Positions 17,280-26,515 of a stretch of 64,000 nt of DNA are shown here, in pieces (within the stretch, counting starts at the first letter, position 1; each line of letters begins with the position of its first letter). The position numbers were made by a program, and so were the translations under genes. The notes beneath the pieces were generated by a model. The model ran no database searches. It worked only from the letters and a program-made list of their open reading frames with translations, and was not told the origin of the DNA. This DNA is from Alphaproteobacteria bacterium. Lineage in GTDB: Bacteria > Pseudomonadota > Alphaproteobacteria > Reyranellales > Reyranellaceae. Where the stretch lies: positions 62,001 to 126,000 of the forward strand of contig JAFKFK010000022.1 of assembly GCA_017307275.1 (NCBI GenBank), read 5' to 3'.

Positions 17280-18053
17280 TCAGAGCTTCCTGACCTGCAT
17301 GCGGATCGGGCCTTCGGCGCGGCCGTGGATGAACTGATCGACATGGGCGTTGCCCGAGTGGTCGATCTCCGCGACAGGCCCCTGCCAGATCAGCTTGCCT
17401 TCGTGAAGCATGCCGACGCGATGGCCGATCTTTCGGGCGCTGGCCATGTCGTGCGTGATGGAAATGGCGGTCGCACCGAGGTCGCTGACACACTTCACGA
17501 TCAGGTCGTTGATGACGTCGGCCATGATCGGGTCGAGCCCGGTGGTCGGCTCGTCGAAGAAGATGATCTCCGGCTCGCGGGCGATGGCTCTGGCCAGCGC
17601 CACGCGCTTCTGCATGCCGCCGGAAAGCTCCGACGGATAAAGCTCGCCGATTTCCCGGCCGAGGCCCACGGCCCCCAGCTTGGCGATGGCGACCTCGCGA
17701 GCCTGATCGATCGGCATGCCGTCGCTTTGGATCGGACCGAAGGCGACGTTTTCCCAGACACGCAACGAGTCGAAGAGCGCGCCGCCCTGGAACAGCATGC
17801 CGAACTTGCGCATGATCCGCGCCCGATCGTGGTTGGCGAGATCGGTCGTCTCCTCACCGTCGATCTGGATAGAGCCGGTATTGGGTTCCAGGAGACCCAG
17901 GATGCATTTCAGCAGCACCGACTTGCCGGTGCCCGACCCTCCGATCACCACCATGGATTCGCCCGCCGCGATCTCGAGGTCGATGCCCTGCAGCACCTTC
18001 TTGGGCCCGAAGGACTTGGTGACTCCGTGCAGCGAGATTTTGGGGGAAGCCAT
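17280..18053 (-). CDS. mlaF: Phospholipid ABC transporter ATP-binding protein MlaF
   Basis: A 257-residue ATPase with Walker A GGSGTGKS (38-45), Q-loop FQGGALFDS, signature LSGGM, Walker B IIFFDEPTTGLDP and switch His in SITHDM. FQGGALFDSL is typical of the Mla/Ttg2A group. With MlaE and the inner-membrane MCE protein MlaD it moves phospholipids between the two membranes. The start ATG 18053 lies 11 bp after mlaE. mlaD is not here but is probably the gene at 53047. Confidence 0.93.
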   Translation of the reverse strand: MASPKISLHGVTKSFGPKKVLQGIDLEIAAGESMVVIGGSGTGKSVLLKCILGLLEPNTGSIQIDGEETTDLANHDRARIMRKFGMLFQGGALFDSLRVWENVAFGPIQSDGMPIDQAREVAIAKLGAVGLGREIGELYPSELSGGMQKRVALARAIAREPEIIFFDEPTTGLDPIMADVINDLIVKCVSDLGATAISITHDMASARKIGHRVGMLHEGKLIWQGPVAEIDHSGNAHVDQFIHGRAEGPIRMQVRKL

Positions 18054-18064
18054 GGCAGGGCCGG

Positions 18065-18844
18065 TCAGCGGGCGAAGAAGGCTTCGGTGATGAAGTAGTT
18101 GAACGTCAGGATCAGGATGGAGGCGGACACCACGGCGTTGGTGGTGGCCATGCCCACACCCTGGGCGCCGCCCTTCGACGTATAGCCGTGGTAGCAGCCC
18201 ATGAGCGTGATCAGGAAGCCGAAGACGGAAGCCTTCACGAGGCCGGAGAACACGTCCTGGAACTGCAGGAAGTCGAGCGTGTTGCGGAGATAAGCCGCAT
18301 CGTTGAAGTCGAGCTTGTACACGCCGACGAGGAAGCCGCCCAGGATGCCGATGATGTCGGCGACCAGGACCAGAACGGGCAGGGTGACGATACCGGCGAT
18401 CAGACGCGGCACGACGAGGTACTTGAACGGATCCGTCGAAAGCGTGGTGAGCGCGTCGATCTGCTCGGTGACGCGCATCGTGCCGATCTCGGCCGCCATT
18501 GCCGCACCGACGCGGCCGGCCACCATCAGTCCCGCCAGCACCGGACCTAGCTCGCGCGTCAGCGACACTACGACGACATTGGGGATCGCGCTTTCGGCGG
18601 AGAAGCGGGCAAAGCCCGTGTAGCTCTGCAGGGCGAGCACCATGCCGGTGAAGATCGCGGTCAGGCCGACGACGGGCAGCGAGTAGTACCCGATCTCCAT
18701 AATCTGCCGCAGGATCTGCTGGCGGTACCAGGGGGGCCGCACGGCCTGACGGATGGCGTGGAAGGCGAAAGCCGAAACCGAGCCGATGGCCTCCAGAAAG
18801 GCCAGCGTCATGCGGCCAAGGATCGTGAGCAAAGGAATGCTCAC
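18065..18844 (-). CDS. mlaE: Phospholipid ABC transporter permease MlaE
   Basis: A 259-residue membrane protein of the MlaE (DUF140) family: ILRQIMEIGYYSLPVVGLTAIFTG, RELGPVLAGLMVAGRVGAAMAAEIGTM, then EQIDAL and the C-terminal helices. The EIGTMRVTEQIDAL block is the family hallmark and contacts the ATPase. The GTG at 18844 overlaps the alr stop codon (GTGA), indicating coupled translation; an internal ATG further on would cut the first helix short. Confidence 0.93.
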   Translation of the reverse strand: MSIPLLTILGRMTLAFLEAIGSVSAFAFHAIRQAVRPPWYRQQILRQIMEIGYYSLPVVGLTAIFTGMVLALQSYTGFARFSAESAIPNVVVVSLTRELGPVLAGLMVAGRVGAAMAAEIGTMRVTEQIDALTTLSTDPFKYLVVPRLIAGIVTLPVLVLVADIIGILGGFLVGVYKLDFNDAAYLRNTLDFLQFQDVFSGLVKASVFGFLITLMGCYHGYTSKGGAQGVGMATTNAVVSASILILTFNYFITEAFFAR

Positions 18845-20013
18845 GCCGCCTCTCCGGGAGGCTCCGGCTCGGCCGGATCGTCCGCATACCCGTCGACGTA
18901 GGACCGGTGGTAACGCCTGCCCAGCGCGGTCATCACTTCGTAGGCATTGGTGCGGGCATGATCGGCGAGATCGTCGGGTGTCAGGTGCGGACCCAGCACC
19001 TCGACCGTCGCACCGGCCTGACATGCAGCCTCCGGCACGTCGGTCACGTCGATGGTCACAAGATCCATGGAGATGCGGCCGACGACGGGCACATTGTATC
19101 CGGCGATATGCACATGCGTGCGGTTGACGAGGTTACGGAAATAGCCGTCCGCATACCCCAGCGCAATCGTGGCAATCCGGCTCTGCCGCGCCGACCGCCA
19201 GGCGCCGCCGTAGCCAACGGTCTGGAAAGCATCGATCCGGCGCGTCTGCAGGATACGCGCCTGCAAGGTCAGCACGCCCAGCATCGGATTGGACCGGCCG
19301 GGCAGGGGATTGATGCCGTAGAGCGCCGCACCTGGCCGCAGCAGGTCGAAGTGATAGTCCGGGCCGAGGAAGATGCCGGAGGAGTTGGCGAGCGAGGTCG
19401 GCGCGCCCGGCATGGCCCGCACGAAGTTCCGGAAGCGCGAAAGCTGCTCGCCATTGACCGGATTGGCCGGCTCCTCGGAGGCCACGAGATGGCTGATGAT
19501 CAGCGCCAGCCGCAGCCCGCGCAGGCGGCCGCGCTCGTTGATCAGGACCTGCGCATCCTCGGCGCCGAAGCCCAGCCGGTGCATGCCGGTGTCGAGATGG
19601 ACGACGGCGTCGAGCGGCCGCTCGTAGCGCTGGGCGGCAGCGCGCCAGGCGTTGAGCTGGCTGAGATGGTTCAGCACTGGCGTCAGCCCGTACTGGACGA
19701 AGTCGGGCTCGGTGCCGGCAAGCAGGCCGTTCAGCACATAGATCGGATGCTCTGGCAGCACGCGCCGTAGCGCGATGCCCTCGTCGATATGAGCGACGAA
19801 GAATTGCCGGCAGCCTTCGGCGGCCAGACGCGGCCCCACGATGGTCGCGCCAGTGCCGTAGGCGTCGGCCTTGAGTACGGCGGCGCAGTCGACCGGCCGG
19901 CCGGCGGCGCGCCCAGCATCGCGCAGGCCACGCCAGTTGGCGGCGATGGCACCGAGATCGATCGTGAGGAGTGCGCCAGCCCGGCGCGCGCTCTCGTCGG
20001 CTGGAAAGGACAT
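18841..20013 (-). CDS. alr: Alanine racemase
   Basis: A 390-residue PLP enzyme that makes D-alanine for peptidoglycan. PLP Lys is in AAVLKADAYGTG (about residue 48). The C-terminal beta-domain supplies the second catalytic Tyr, in TVGYGGAWR, and VGRISMDLVTID, the conserved alr motif. The ATG at 20013 is 10 bp after the dnaB stop. It is followed by mlaE with a GTGA overlap, an envelope-themed part of the long operon. Confidence 0.95.
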   Translation of the reverse strand: MSFPADESARRAGALLTIDLGAIAANWRGLRDAGRAAGRPVDCAAVLKADAYGTGATIVGPRLAAEGCRQFFVAHIDEGIALRRVLPEHPIYVLNGLLAGTEPDFVQYGLTPVLNHLSQLNAWRAAAQRYERPLDAVVHLDTGMHRLGFGAEDAQVLINERGRLRGLRLALIISHLVASEEPANPVNGEQLSRFRNFVRAMPGAPTSLANSSGIFLGPDYHFDLLRPGAALYGINPLPGRSNPMLGVLTLQARILQTRRIDAFQTVGYGGAWRSARQSRIATIALGYADGYFRNLVNRTHVHIAGYNVPVVGRISMDLVTIDVTDVPEAACQAGATVEVLGPHLTPDDLADHARTNAYEVMTALGRRYHRSYVDGYADDPAEPEPPGEAA

Positions 20014-20023
20014 TCGGCCGTCC

Positions 20024-21553
20024 CTAGAAGGCCGGCGCGTCGGGCAGATCCGCATAGCCCGGCAGATTGCCGAACTTGGTGAACTGGCCTTCGAAGGAGA
20101 GCTGAACGATGCCGGTGGGGCCGTGGCGCTGCTTGGCCACGATCACCTCGGCCTTGCCGTAGGTCTGCTCGCAGCGCTGCTTCCAGGCGTCATGACGCTC
20201 GTTGAACTTCTGGTCGCTTTCCTCACCGCGTCGGCTCGGCTCGGAGCGGGTGAGATAATATTCCTCACGATAGACGAACATGACGACGTCGGCGTCCTGC
20301 TCGATCGAGCCCGATTCACGAAGGTCGGCAAGCTGCGGGCGCTTGTCCTCGCGCTGCTCGACCGCACGGCTGAGCTGGCTGAGCGCGATCACCGGCACCA
20401 TCAGTTCCTTGGCCAGCGTCTTGAGGCCTCGCGTGATCTCGGAGACTTCCTGAACGCGGTTCTCCTGACGGCTCTTGCCCGATGGATTAAGGAGCTGCAG
20501 GTAGTCGACGATGATGAGCCCGAGTCCGTGCGTGCGCTTCAGGCGTCGCGCACGTGTCCGCAGCGCGGCGATCGACAGGGCCGGTGTGTCGTCGATGAAG
20601 AAGTTGAGATGTTCCAGTTCGTGGCTGATCGACAGGACCTTGTCGAAGTCGCTGCTGATCAATTCGCCTTTACGGATCTTTTCGGAGGAAACCTCCGCCT
20701 GCTCGGCGAGCATGCGGGTCGCCAGCTGCTCGGACGACATTTCGAGCGAGAAGAAGCCCACGACCGCACCGTCCACGGCGTTCGGCTTTCCGTCGACGAT
20801 CTCTTCCCGGTAGGCCTTGGCCGCATTGAAGGCGATGTTGGTCGCCAGCGCCGTCTTTCCCATCGAGGGGCGACCGGCCAGGATGATCAGGTCGGACTTG
20901 TGAAGACCGCCCAGGAGTTGGTCGAGCTGGAAGAGGCCCGACGCCACGCCGGTGAGCTGGCCGACGCGGTGATAGGCAGCCTCGGCCGCCACCGTGGCCT
21001 CGGTCAGTGCCATCCGGAAAGGCTTGAAGCCGCCTTCGGTCTGGCCGCTCGTCGCGAGGTCGTAGAGTTTCTTTTCGGCGACTTCGACCTGCTGCAGGGC
21101 CGTTTCCTCGACTTCGCCCGAGAAGGCGCCGTTCACGACGCTTTCGCCGAGGTCGATGAGCTGCCGGCGCAGATAAAGATCGTGCACGGTGCGGCCGAAG
21201 GCGCCGGCATCGATCACGTGCACCGAGGCAGCGGCGAGGCGGGCGAGGTAGGCCGCGCCCCCGGCTTCCTTCATCGCCTCGTCCTGCTCGACATAGGTCT
21301 TGAGGGTGATGGCGCTCACCACCTGTCCACGCTCGATCAGGCGCGTCAGCGAATCGAAGAGCTTGCCGTGCAGCGGGTCGGCGAAATGCTCAGGCTTCAG
21401 GAACTCCGCGACGCGCTGATAGGCGGCGTTGTTCACCAGGATCGCGCCAAGCAAGGCCTGCTCGGCTTCGAAATTGTGCGGCGGCTCGCGCAGGCGGATA
21501 TCTTCCGCTCCGGGCAAGCGCGTGACGTTCGAGGTGTCTTTCAGGGGCTCCAT
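20024..21553 (-). CDS. dnaB: Replicative DNA helicase DnaB
   Basis: A 509-residue protein. The N-terminal DnaB domain (HNFEAEQALLGAILVNNAAY) is followed by the RecA-like ATPase with Walker A GRPSMGKTALATN, a Walker B-like IIVDYLQLL, and ELMVPVIALSQLSRAVEQR. It unwinds DNA at the fork as a hexamer. First gene of the minus-strand run that continues through alr, mlaEF, radA, cvpA and purF. No intein or insertion is visible. Confidence 0.97.
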   Translation of the reverse strand: MEPLKDTSNVTRLPGAEDIRLREPPHNFEAEQALLGAILVNNAAYQRVAEFLKPEHFADPLHGKLFDSLTRLIERGQVVSAITLKTYVEQDEAMKEAGGAAYLARLAAASVHVIDAGAFGRTVHDLYLRRQLIDLGESVVNGAFSGEVEETALQQVEVAEKKLYDLATSGQTEGGFKPFRMALTEATVAAEAAYHRVGQLTGVASGLFQLDQLLGGLHKSDLIILAGRPSMGKTALATNIAFNAAKAYREEIVDGKPNAVDGAVVGFFSLEMSSEQLATRMLAEQAEVSSEKIRKGELISSDFDKVLSISHELEHLNFFIDDTPALSIAALRTRARRLKRTHGLGLIIVDYLQLLNPSGKSRQENRVQEVSEITRGLKTLAKELMVPVIALSQLSRAVEQREDKRPQLADLRESGSIEQDADVVMFVYREEYYLTRSEPSRRGEESDQKFNERHDAWKQRCEQTYGKAEVIVAKQRHGPTGIVQLSFEGQFTKFGNLPGYADLPDAPAF

Positions 21554-21655
21554 GGCAGAGCCTTCATATTGAAGTGAGGGGGCTCAACACCATCGCAAAT
21601 GCTGCTTGGTGGGACAATAGCTTGGACTATCCACGGGAAGGCGTGGAAAACCTCC

Positions 21656-22894
21656 TCACTCCGCTGCGATCGACTGCGTGTCTCTCCCCGTGCGTTCGGC
21701 GTCGACCATGTAGTCGCGCGTCAGCGGCGTTGCGTCCTGACGGCGCGTAATCTGCATCTGAAAGACCATCTGGTTCATGTATCGGAAGGCGACTTCGCAG
21801 CCAGCCAGATAGAATTCCCACATGCGACAGAAACGGTCGTCGTAGCCCGCGAGTTTCTTGATCTCTTCACGATTGGCGAGGAAGCGCTCGCGCCAGTGTC
21901 GCAGGGTCTCTGCATAGTGCAGGCGCAGTATCTCGACGTCGGTAACCCAAAGACCCGCTTTTTCGATGGCGACGAGGACCTCCGACAGGGCGGGCGTGTA
22001 GCCGCCCGGGAAGATGTACTTCCTCAGCCAGGTGTTGGTGCCACCCGGTGGTTCCATGCGGCCGATCGCATGCAGCACCATGACTCCGTCGTCGGCCAGC
22101 AACTCCTTCACCTTGCTGAAGTATTCGAGATAGTGCGCGGCGCCGACATGCTCGAACATGCCGACGGAGACGATACGGTCGTAACGATCCGGCTCCTGGC
22201 GGTAGTCGAGCAGCTTGAAGCGCACGCGGTCGGCGATGCCGCCTTCGAGCGCGCGCCGGCTCGAAACCACGTGTTGCTCCGTCGACAGGGTGACGCCCGT
22301 TACATCGACGCCGAATTCATGGGCGAGGTAGAGGCCCATGCCGCCCCAGCCCGAGCCGATATCGAGAACACGTTGGCCGGGCTTCAGAAGCATCTTGGCC
22401 GCGATATGCCGCTTCTTGTCGTCCTGTGCTGTTTCGAGCGGTTCGTTGCCGGTCTTGAAGTAGGCGCAGGAATATTGCCGGTCGCGATCGAGGAAGAAGT
22501 CGTAGAGCTGGTCCTTGAGATCGTAGTGATGCGCAACGTTCTTCTGCGCCTTGCCGATCGGATTGTACTGCTCAAGGGCGCGGAACCAGCGCTGCAGGGT
22601 GTAGGACCAGCGCACCACCGGAGTGGCTTCCACGGCGGCGATGTTGCGGCCGAGCAGGTCGAGAAGATCGTAGAGGTCGCCCTGCTCGAGCGTCAGCCTG
22701 CCGTCCATGTAGGCTTCGCCCAGGGCGAGGCGGGGGCGTAGGGCAATGCGAACGCCCGTCCACCAATCGCGAATGCGCATGGTGACTGCGGGTCCGGGCT
22801 TCTTCCCGGTGACGCGATGGGGCTTCCCGGCCTCATCGATGATGGTCAACTGGCCTTCACCCACTACGCGGGCAAGGACCTTTGCTAGCAGCAT
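21656..22894 (-). CDS. cfa: Cyclopropane-fatty-acyl-phospholipid synthase
   Basis: A 412-residue SAM enzyme that methylenates unsaturated acyl chains of membrane lipids. The N-terminal substrate domain (residues 1-120) is followed by the methyltransferase domain with VLDIGSGWGGMGLYLA (motif I), VTGVTLSTEQH and VSVGMFEHVG (catalytic Glu/His region). HYDLKDQLYDFFLDRDRQYSCAYF is the CFA-family entry stretch. It stands between dnaB and the iron-uptake genes and has its own upstream spacer of about 200 bp. Confidence 0.95.
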   Translation of the reverse strand: MLLAKVLARVVGEGQLTIIDEAGKPHRVTGKKPGPAVTMRIRDWWTGVRIALRPRLALGEAYMDGRLTLEQGDLYDLLDLLGRNIAAVEATPVVRWSYTLQRWFRALEQYNPIGKAQKNVAHHYDLKDQLYDFFLDRDRQYSCAYFKTGNEPLETAQDDKKRHIAAKMLLKPGQRVLDIGSGWGGMGLYLAHEFGVDVTGVTLSTEQHVVSSRRALEGGIADRVRFKLLDYRQEPDRYDRIVSVGMFEHVGAAHYLEYFSKVKELLADDGVMVLHAIGRMEPPGGTNTWLRKYIFPGGYTPALSEVLVAIEKAGLWVTDVEILRLHYAETLRHWRERFLANREEIKKLAGYDDRFCRMWEFYLAGCEVAFRYMNQMVFQMQITRRQDATPLTRDYMVDAERTGRDTQSIAAE

Positions 22895-23043
22895 CGTCGT
22901 TCCCCCGGGGAAACGAGCTGTGGGGCGACCGCAAGCTCGTCCCGTAACTCCACGTCGTCGTTAGGTGAAATGTTAATCCGAATGGCTTTTTCAAGGCAAA
23001 GGGGGTGAGTGCAAAAATACCTCGGGGCAGCCAGACGTTAACT

Positions 23044-23058
23044 TGCAATTGATTTGCA
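23044..23058. promoter_or_regulatory. Possible Fur/Mur-type box before iron-binding protein gene
   Basis: TGCAATTGATTTGCA contains a TGCAA-N5-TTGCA dyad, 53 bp before the GTG of the ferric-iron binding protein gene. It resembles the TGCAAATnATTTGCA-type sites I associate with alphaproteobacterial Fur/Mur regulators. TAATAT at 23085-23090 could be the -10, placing the box near the -35. A motif scan with the alphaproteobacterial Fur/Mur matrix would decide. Confidence 0.4.
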
Positions 23059-23111
23059 GTCCTGCTGAGCCAGTGATAACGGACTAATATTCATTCGCAG
23101 TGGAGGAAAAT

Positions 23112-24146
23112 GTGAAGCGACGCGCACTGGTCACGACCGGCTTGGCTTTCGGCGCCGGAGTATTCATTGCCCGGCGCTCCTATGCGCAGGGCGGAACGCT
23201 TAACCTCTATTCGGCGCGCCACTACAACACGGACGAGGCGCTCTACGGCAATTTTGCAGATCTGACCGGTATCAAGATCAACCGTGTCGATGCCGAGCCC
23301 GATCCGCTCGTCCAGCGCCTCAAGGCGGAAGGGGACAAGAGCCCCTGCGACGTCCTCATCACCACCGACGCCGGCCGCATCGAGCGTGCCCGCGAGATGG
23401 GCCTGCTGCAGCCCGTGAACTCGGCGGTGCTGACCAAGGCGGTGCCTGCGCATCTGCGCGACCCGGACAACAGCTGGTTCGGCTTCTCCAAGCGCGCGCG
23501 CGTCATCTTCTACAACAAGGAGAAGGTGAAGGCTGCCGACGCGCCCCAGACCTACGAGGACCTGGCCAACGCCAAGTGGAAGGGCAAGATCCTGATTCGG
23601 CCTTCCGGGCACATCTACAACCAGTCACTGGTCGGCTCGATCCTGGCTGCGGATGGCCTGGAGAAGACCGAAGCCTGGGCCAAGGCGGTCGCCGGCAATC
23701 TCGCGCGTCCGCCGCGCGGTGGTGACACCGACCAGATCAAGGGCGTCGCTGCCGGCGAAGCCGAGATCGCCGTGGCGAACACTTACTACTACGTGAACCT
23801 CATGCGCTCGAAGAAGCCGGAGGATCGCGAGGTTGCCGCGAAGGTCGGCATCGTGTTCCCCAACCAGGCGAACCGCGGCACCCATGTGAACATCAGCGGC
23901 GGCGCCGTGGCCAAGTACGCGCCGAACAAGGAAGCCGCCGTGAAGTTCCTGGAGTATCTGGTCTCGCCGCAGGCGCAGCGTTACTTCGCCGAAGGCAACT
24001 CGGAATTTCCGGTGGTCGCCAGTGTCGAGCTGTCGCCCGAGCTGAAGTCGCTGGGCACCTTCAAGGAAGATCAGCTCAACGCTCGAGTCTTTGCGCAGAA
24101 CAACGCCGAAGCGCTGAAGATCATGGACCGGGCGGGCTGGAAGTAA
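23112..24146 (+). CDS. Ferric-iron ABC transporter substrate-binding protein
   Basis: A 344-residue protein of the FbpA/FutA type. It has a signal peptide with a twin-arginine-like start (KRRALVTTGLAFGAGVFIARR) and a mature part beginning LNLYSARHYNTDEALY (the conserved NxYSxRHY with an iron-ligand Tyr). Further on it has DVLITTDAGRIERA and NTYYYVNL, which contains the paired Tyr ligands. The start GTG at 23112 is preceded by GGAGG at 23102-23106. The matching permease gene is convergent and overlaps the 3' end by 26 bp, an unusual arrangement. Confidence 0.93.
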   Translation: MKRRALVTTGLAFGAGVFIARRSYAQGGTLNLYSARHYNTDEALYGNFADLTGIKINRVDAEPDPLVQRLKAEGDKSPCDVLITTDAGRIERAREMGLLQPVNSAVLTKAVPAHLRDPDNSWFGFSKRARVIFYNKEKVKAADAPQTYEDLANAKWKGKILIRPSGHIYNQSLVGSILAADGLEKTEAWAKAVAGNLARPPRGGDTDQIKGVAAGEAEIAVANTYYYVNLMRSKKPEDREVAAKVGIVFPNQANRGTHVNISGGAVAKYAPNKEAAVKFLEYLVSPQAQRYFAEGNSEFPVVASVELSPELKSLGTFKEDQLNARVFAQNNAEALKIMDRAGWK

Positions 24147-25758
24147 GCCTGGCCGTCGCCGCCACTGCGCGGCTGAGCAGGATCACCGGGACGAGCGATA
24201 CGGTGACGATCAGGATCGCTCCGACGGCCGCCTGAGCCAGGCGCTCGTCGGAGGCGAAGCGGAAGACTCCGACCGCCAGCGTGTCGAAGTTGAACGGCCG
24301 GATCAGCAAGGTCGCCGGCAACTCTTTCAAGACCTCGACGAAGGCGATGATCCCGGCCGTGAGCAGGGGGCCGCGCAGCATCGGCATATGGATGAAGCGC
24401 AGCACCTGGCGTGGCCGGGCGCCGAGCACGCGTGCACTGGCATCCATCGCCGGATCGATCGCCGCCAATCCAGGCGCGACATTGGCCAGACCGACCGCGA
24501 GGAAACGCACCGTATAGGCCGTCAGCAGGGCGAACGCCGTGCCGCTCAGCAGCAGGCCGACCGGCAGGCCGAACAGGCTTTGCGCCACTCGGTCGATGCC
24601 ATGGTCGGCCGCCGCCAGGGGCAGCAGCACGCCGACGGCGATGACGGCGCCGGGGATCGCATAGCCCAACGACGCGAACTCGATCGTCCGATTGAGCGCA
24701 CGGCGGCGTACCAGGCGGCCGGCATAACTCAGGAACAGCGCCATCGCGACGATGATGATGGCCGCGAGAGTTGCGAGCACGAGGCTGTTGATGGCATCGC
24801 CCACAAAACGCTCGTCAGCGATGGTGGCGCCAGACGTCAGGGCGAGGCCGGCAAGGTGCAGCGTCGGCAGCACGAAGCCCAACAAGACGGGCAGGGCACA
24901 GGCGGCCGCCGCGAGCAGACCGGCGCCGGCCGACAAGACTGCCGGCTCGGCGTGATGGCGCAGGTTGGAGGCGATGGTGAAACGGGCCCGGCCGCGCGAA
25001 CGGCGCTCGAGCAGGATGAGAATGGCTGCGATCGCGATCAACGCCAGGGAGATCTGCGCCGCGCCCTCGCGATTCCCCATGCCGTACCAGGTCCGGTAGA
25101 TCGCCGTCGTGAAGGTCTGAACGCCGTAATATTGGACGGTTCCGAAATCGGCGAGCGCTTCGAGCAGGGCAAGCGCTGCACCCGCTGCGACGGCGGGACG
25201 GGCAAGCGGCAGGCCGATGCGCAAGAAAGTGCGCCACGGCCCATGGCCGAGGATACGGCTAGCCTCCAGGAGCGCAGGCGATTGCGACAGAAAGGCCGCG
25301 CGCGCGGCGAGGTAGACGTAGGGGTAGAGGACCAGCGTGAAGAGGAAAGCCACGCCGCTCGCCGAACCGAGATCGGGGAACCAATAGTCTGCTCGGCTCC
25401 AGCCCATGGCATTGCGCAGCGCTGTCTGGATCGGGCCCGCAAAGGCAAGCAGATCGGCATAGGCATAGCCAATGATGTAAGTCGGCAGAACCAGGGGCAG
25501 CAGAAGCGCCCATTGCAGCATGCCGCTGCCGGGGAAGCGGCACATGGTGACCAGCCACGCAGTGCCGGTGCCGATGATGACGGTGCCGATGCCCACGCCC
25601 AGCAACAAGACAATCGTGTTGGAGACGATGTCGGAAAGCTGGGTCTCCACGAGGTGACGCCAGAGATCGCCCTGCCAAGTGAAAAGGCTGGAGGTGATGC
25701 CGAGCAAGGGCATCGCCACGATGGCAGCAACACAGAGGGCGCCTAGTCGCCAGATCAC
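24121..25758 (-). CDS. Ferric-iron ABC transporter permease (FbpB type, fused double domain)
   Basis: A 545-residue membrane protein with two binding-protein-dependent transport domains in tandem. Each domain has the EAA-type loop: PALLEASRILGHGPWRTFLRI and AIDPAMDASARVLGARPRQVLRF. About 12 hydrophobic segments are visible. This is the FbpB/SfuB arrangement that pairs with FbpA-type binding proteins. No ATPase (fbpC) gene is present in the window. It starts at ATG 25758 and its end overlaps the convergent binding-protein gene. Confidence 0.93.
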   Translation of the reverse strand: MIWRLGALCVAAIVAMPLLGITSSLFTWQGDLWRHLVETQLSDIVSNTIVLLLGVGIGTVIIGTGTAWLVTMCRFPGSGMLQWALLLPLVLPTYIIGYAYADLLAFAGPIQTALRNAMGWSRADYWFPDLGSASGVAFLFTLVLYPYVYLAARAAFLSQSPALLEASRILGHGPWRTFLRIGLPLARPAVAAGAALALLEALADFGTVQYYGVQTFTTAIYRTWYGMGNREGAAQISLALIAIAAILILLERRSRGRARFTIASNLRHHAEPAVLSAGAGLLAAAACALPVLLGFVLPTLHLAGLALTSGATIADERFVGDAINSLVLATLAAIIIVAMALFLSYAGRLVRRRALNRTIEFASLGYAIPGAVIAVGVLLPLAAADHGIDRVAQSLFGLPVGLLLSGTAFALLTAYTVRFLAVGLANVAPGLAAIDPAMDASARVLGARPRQVLRFIHMPMLRGPLLTAGIIAFVEVLKELPATLLIRPFNFDTLAVGVFRFASDERLAQAAVGAILIVTVSLVPVILLSRAVAATARLTSSPPGP

Positions 25759-25784
25759 GACAGCACCCTAATCTCCCGACGCCA

Positions 25785-25825
25785 CAAAAGAAAACGCATG
25801 CCATCGCGGTGCGATGGCATGCGTT
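25785..25825 (-). terminator. Rho-independent terminator of rpsF-rpsR-rplI
   Basis: AACGCATGCCATCGC (25793-25807) and its exact reverse complement (25811-25825) form a 15-bp perfect stem with a 3-nt loop. Read on the minus strand the stem is followed by TTTTCTTTTG. It lies 33 bp after the rplI stop and ahead of the permease start on the same strand, so it insulates the two units. Confidence 0.93.
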
Positions 25826-25858
25826 CGAAGAGATGCACGGTGCCCGGGGGCACGCGGG

Positions 25859-26500
25859 CTACTTCTGGTCGGCCGGCGTTTCCTCGGCCTCGGCCGAAGC
25901 CTCGGCAGCTTCGCCTTCGGCAGCGGCCTTGGCCTCGAACAGCGCAGCAGCCTGCTCCGAGGCACGGCGTGCGGCTTCCGCCGCTTCCATCGCCGCGCGT
26001 TCGGTCTCGGCAACCAGCGTGCCGCCCTTGGCGAGGAAATCGGCCTCGTCGGGCGAACGGGCGACGATCGCGGTGATCTCGACCGCGACCTCCGGATGGA
26101 GGTGCACCGTGATCTTGTGTGCGCCCAACGTCTTGATCGGCTTGTCGAGCTCGATCTGGCTACGCTGGAGCTTGACGCCCGCAGCGGCAGCGCCGTCGGT
26201 GATGTCGCGCGAGGTAACCGAACCGTAGAGCTGCAGGGCTTCCGACGCCTGGCGGATCAAAGTGACCTTGAGGTCGCTCATCTTCGCGCCAACGGCCTCG
26301 GCTTCCGAGCGACGCTCGAGGTTCTGGGCCTCAAGAGTCTTACGCTGCGATTCGAAGTAGGTGATGTTGTCCTTGGTAGCGCGCAGGGCCTTCTTCTGCG
26401 GCAGGAGGAAGTTGCGGGCGAAGCCGGGCTTCACCTTCACAACATCGCCCATCTGACCGAGCTTCGGCACGCGCTCCAGGAGAATGACGTTCATCGGCAT
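25859..26500 (-). CDS. rplI: Ribosomal protein bL9
   Basis: A 213-residue protein. The N-terminal domain MNVILLERVPKLGQMGDVVKVKPGFARNFLLP is the bL9 signature. A long helix follows (ESQRKTLEAQNLERRSEAEAVG), then the C-terminal RNA-binding domain. After residue about 150 there is an extra Ala/Glu-rich helical tail of about 60 residues, longer than E. coli bL9 (149 residues) and common in alphaproteobacteria. The ATG at 26500 has AGGAG 8 nt upstream. Last gene of the operon. Confidence 0.96.
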   Translation of the reverse strand: MPMNVILLERVPKLGQMGDVVKVKPGFARNFLLPQKKALRATKDNITYFESQRKTLEAQNLERRSEAEAVGAKMSDLKVTLIRQASEALQLYGSVTSRDITDGAAAAGVKLQRSQIELDKPIKTLGAHKITVHLHPEVAVEITAIVARSPDEADFLAKGGTLVAETERAAMEAAEAARRASEQAAALFEAKAAAEGEAAEASAEAEETPADQK

Positions 26501-26515
26501 GATCGCGTCTCCTGG

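Noticed and set aside
19871..21577. A 568-codon plus-strand frame opposite dnaB
   Set aside because: Shadow of dnaB; no start signal and no recognisable domain.
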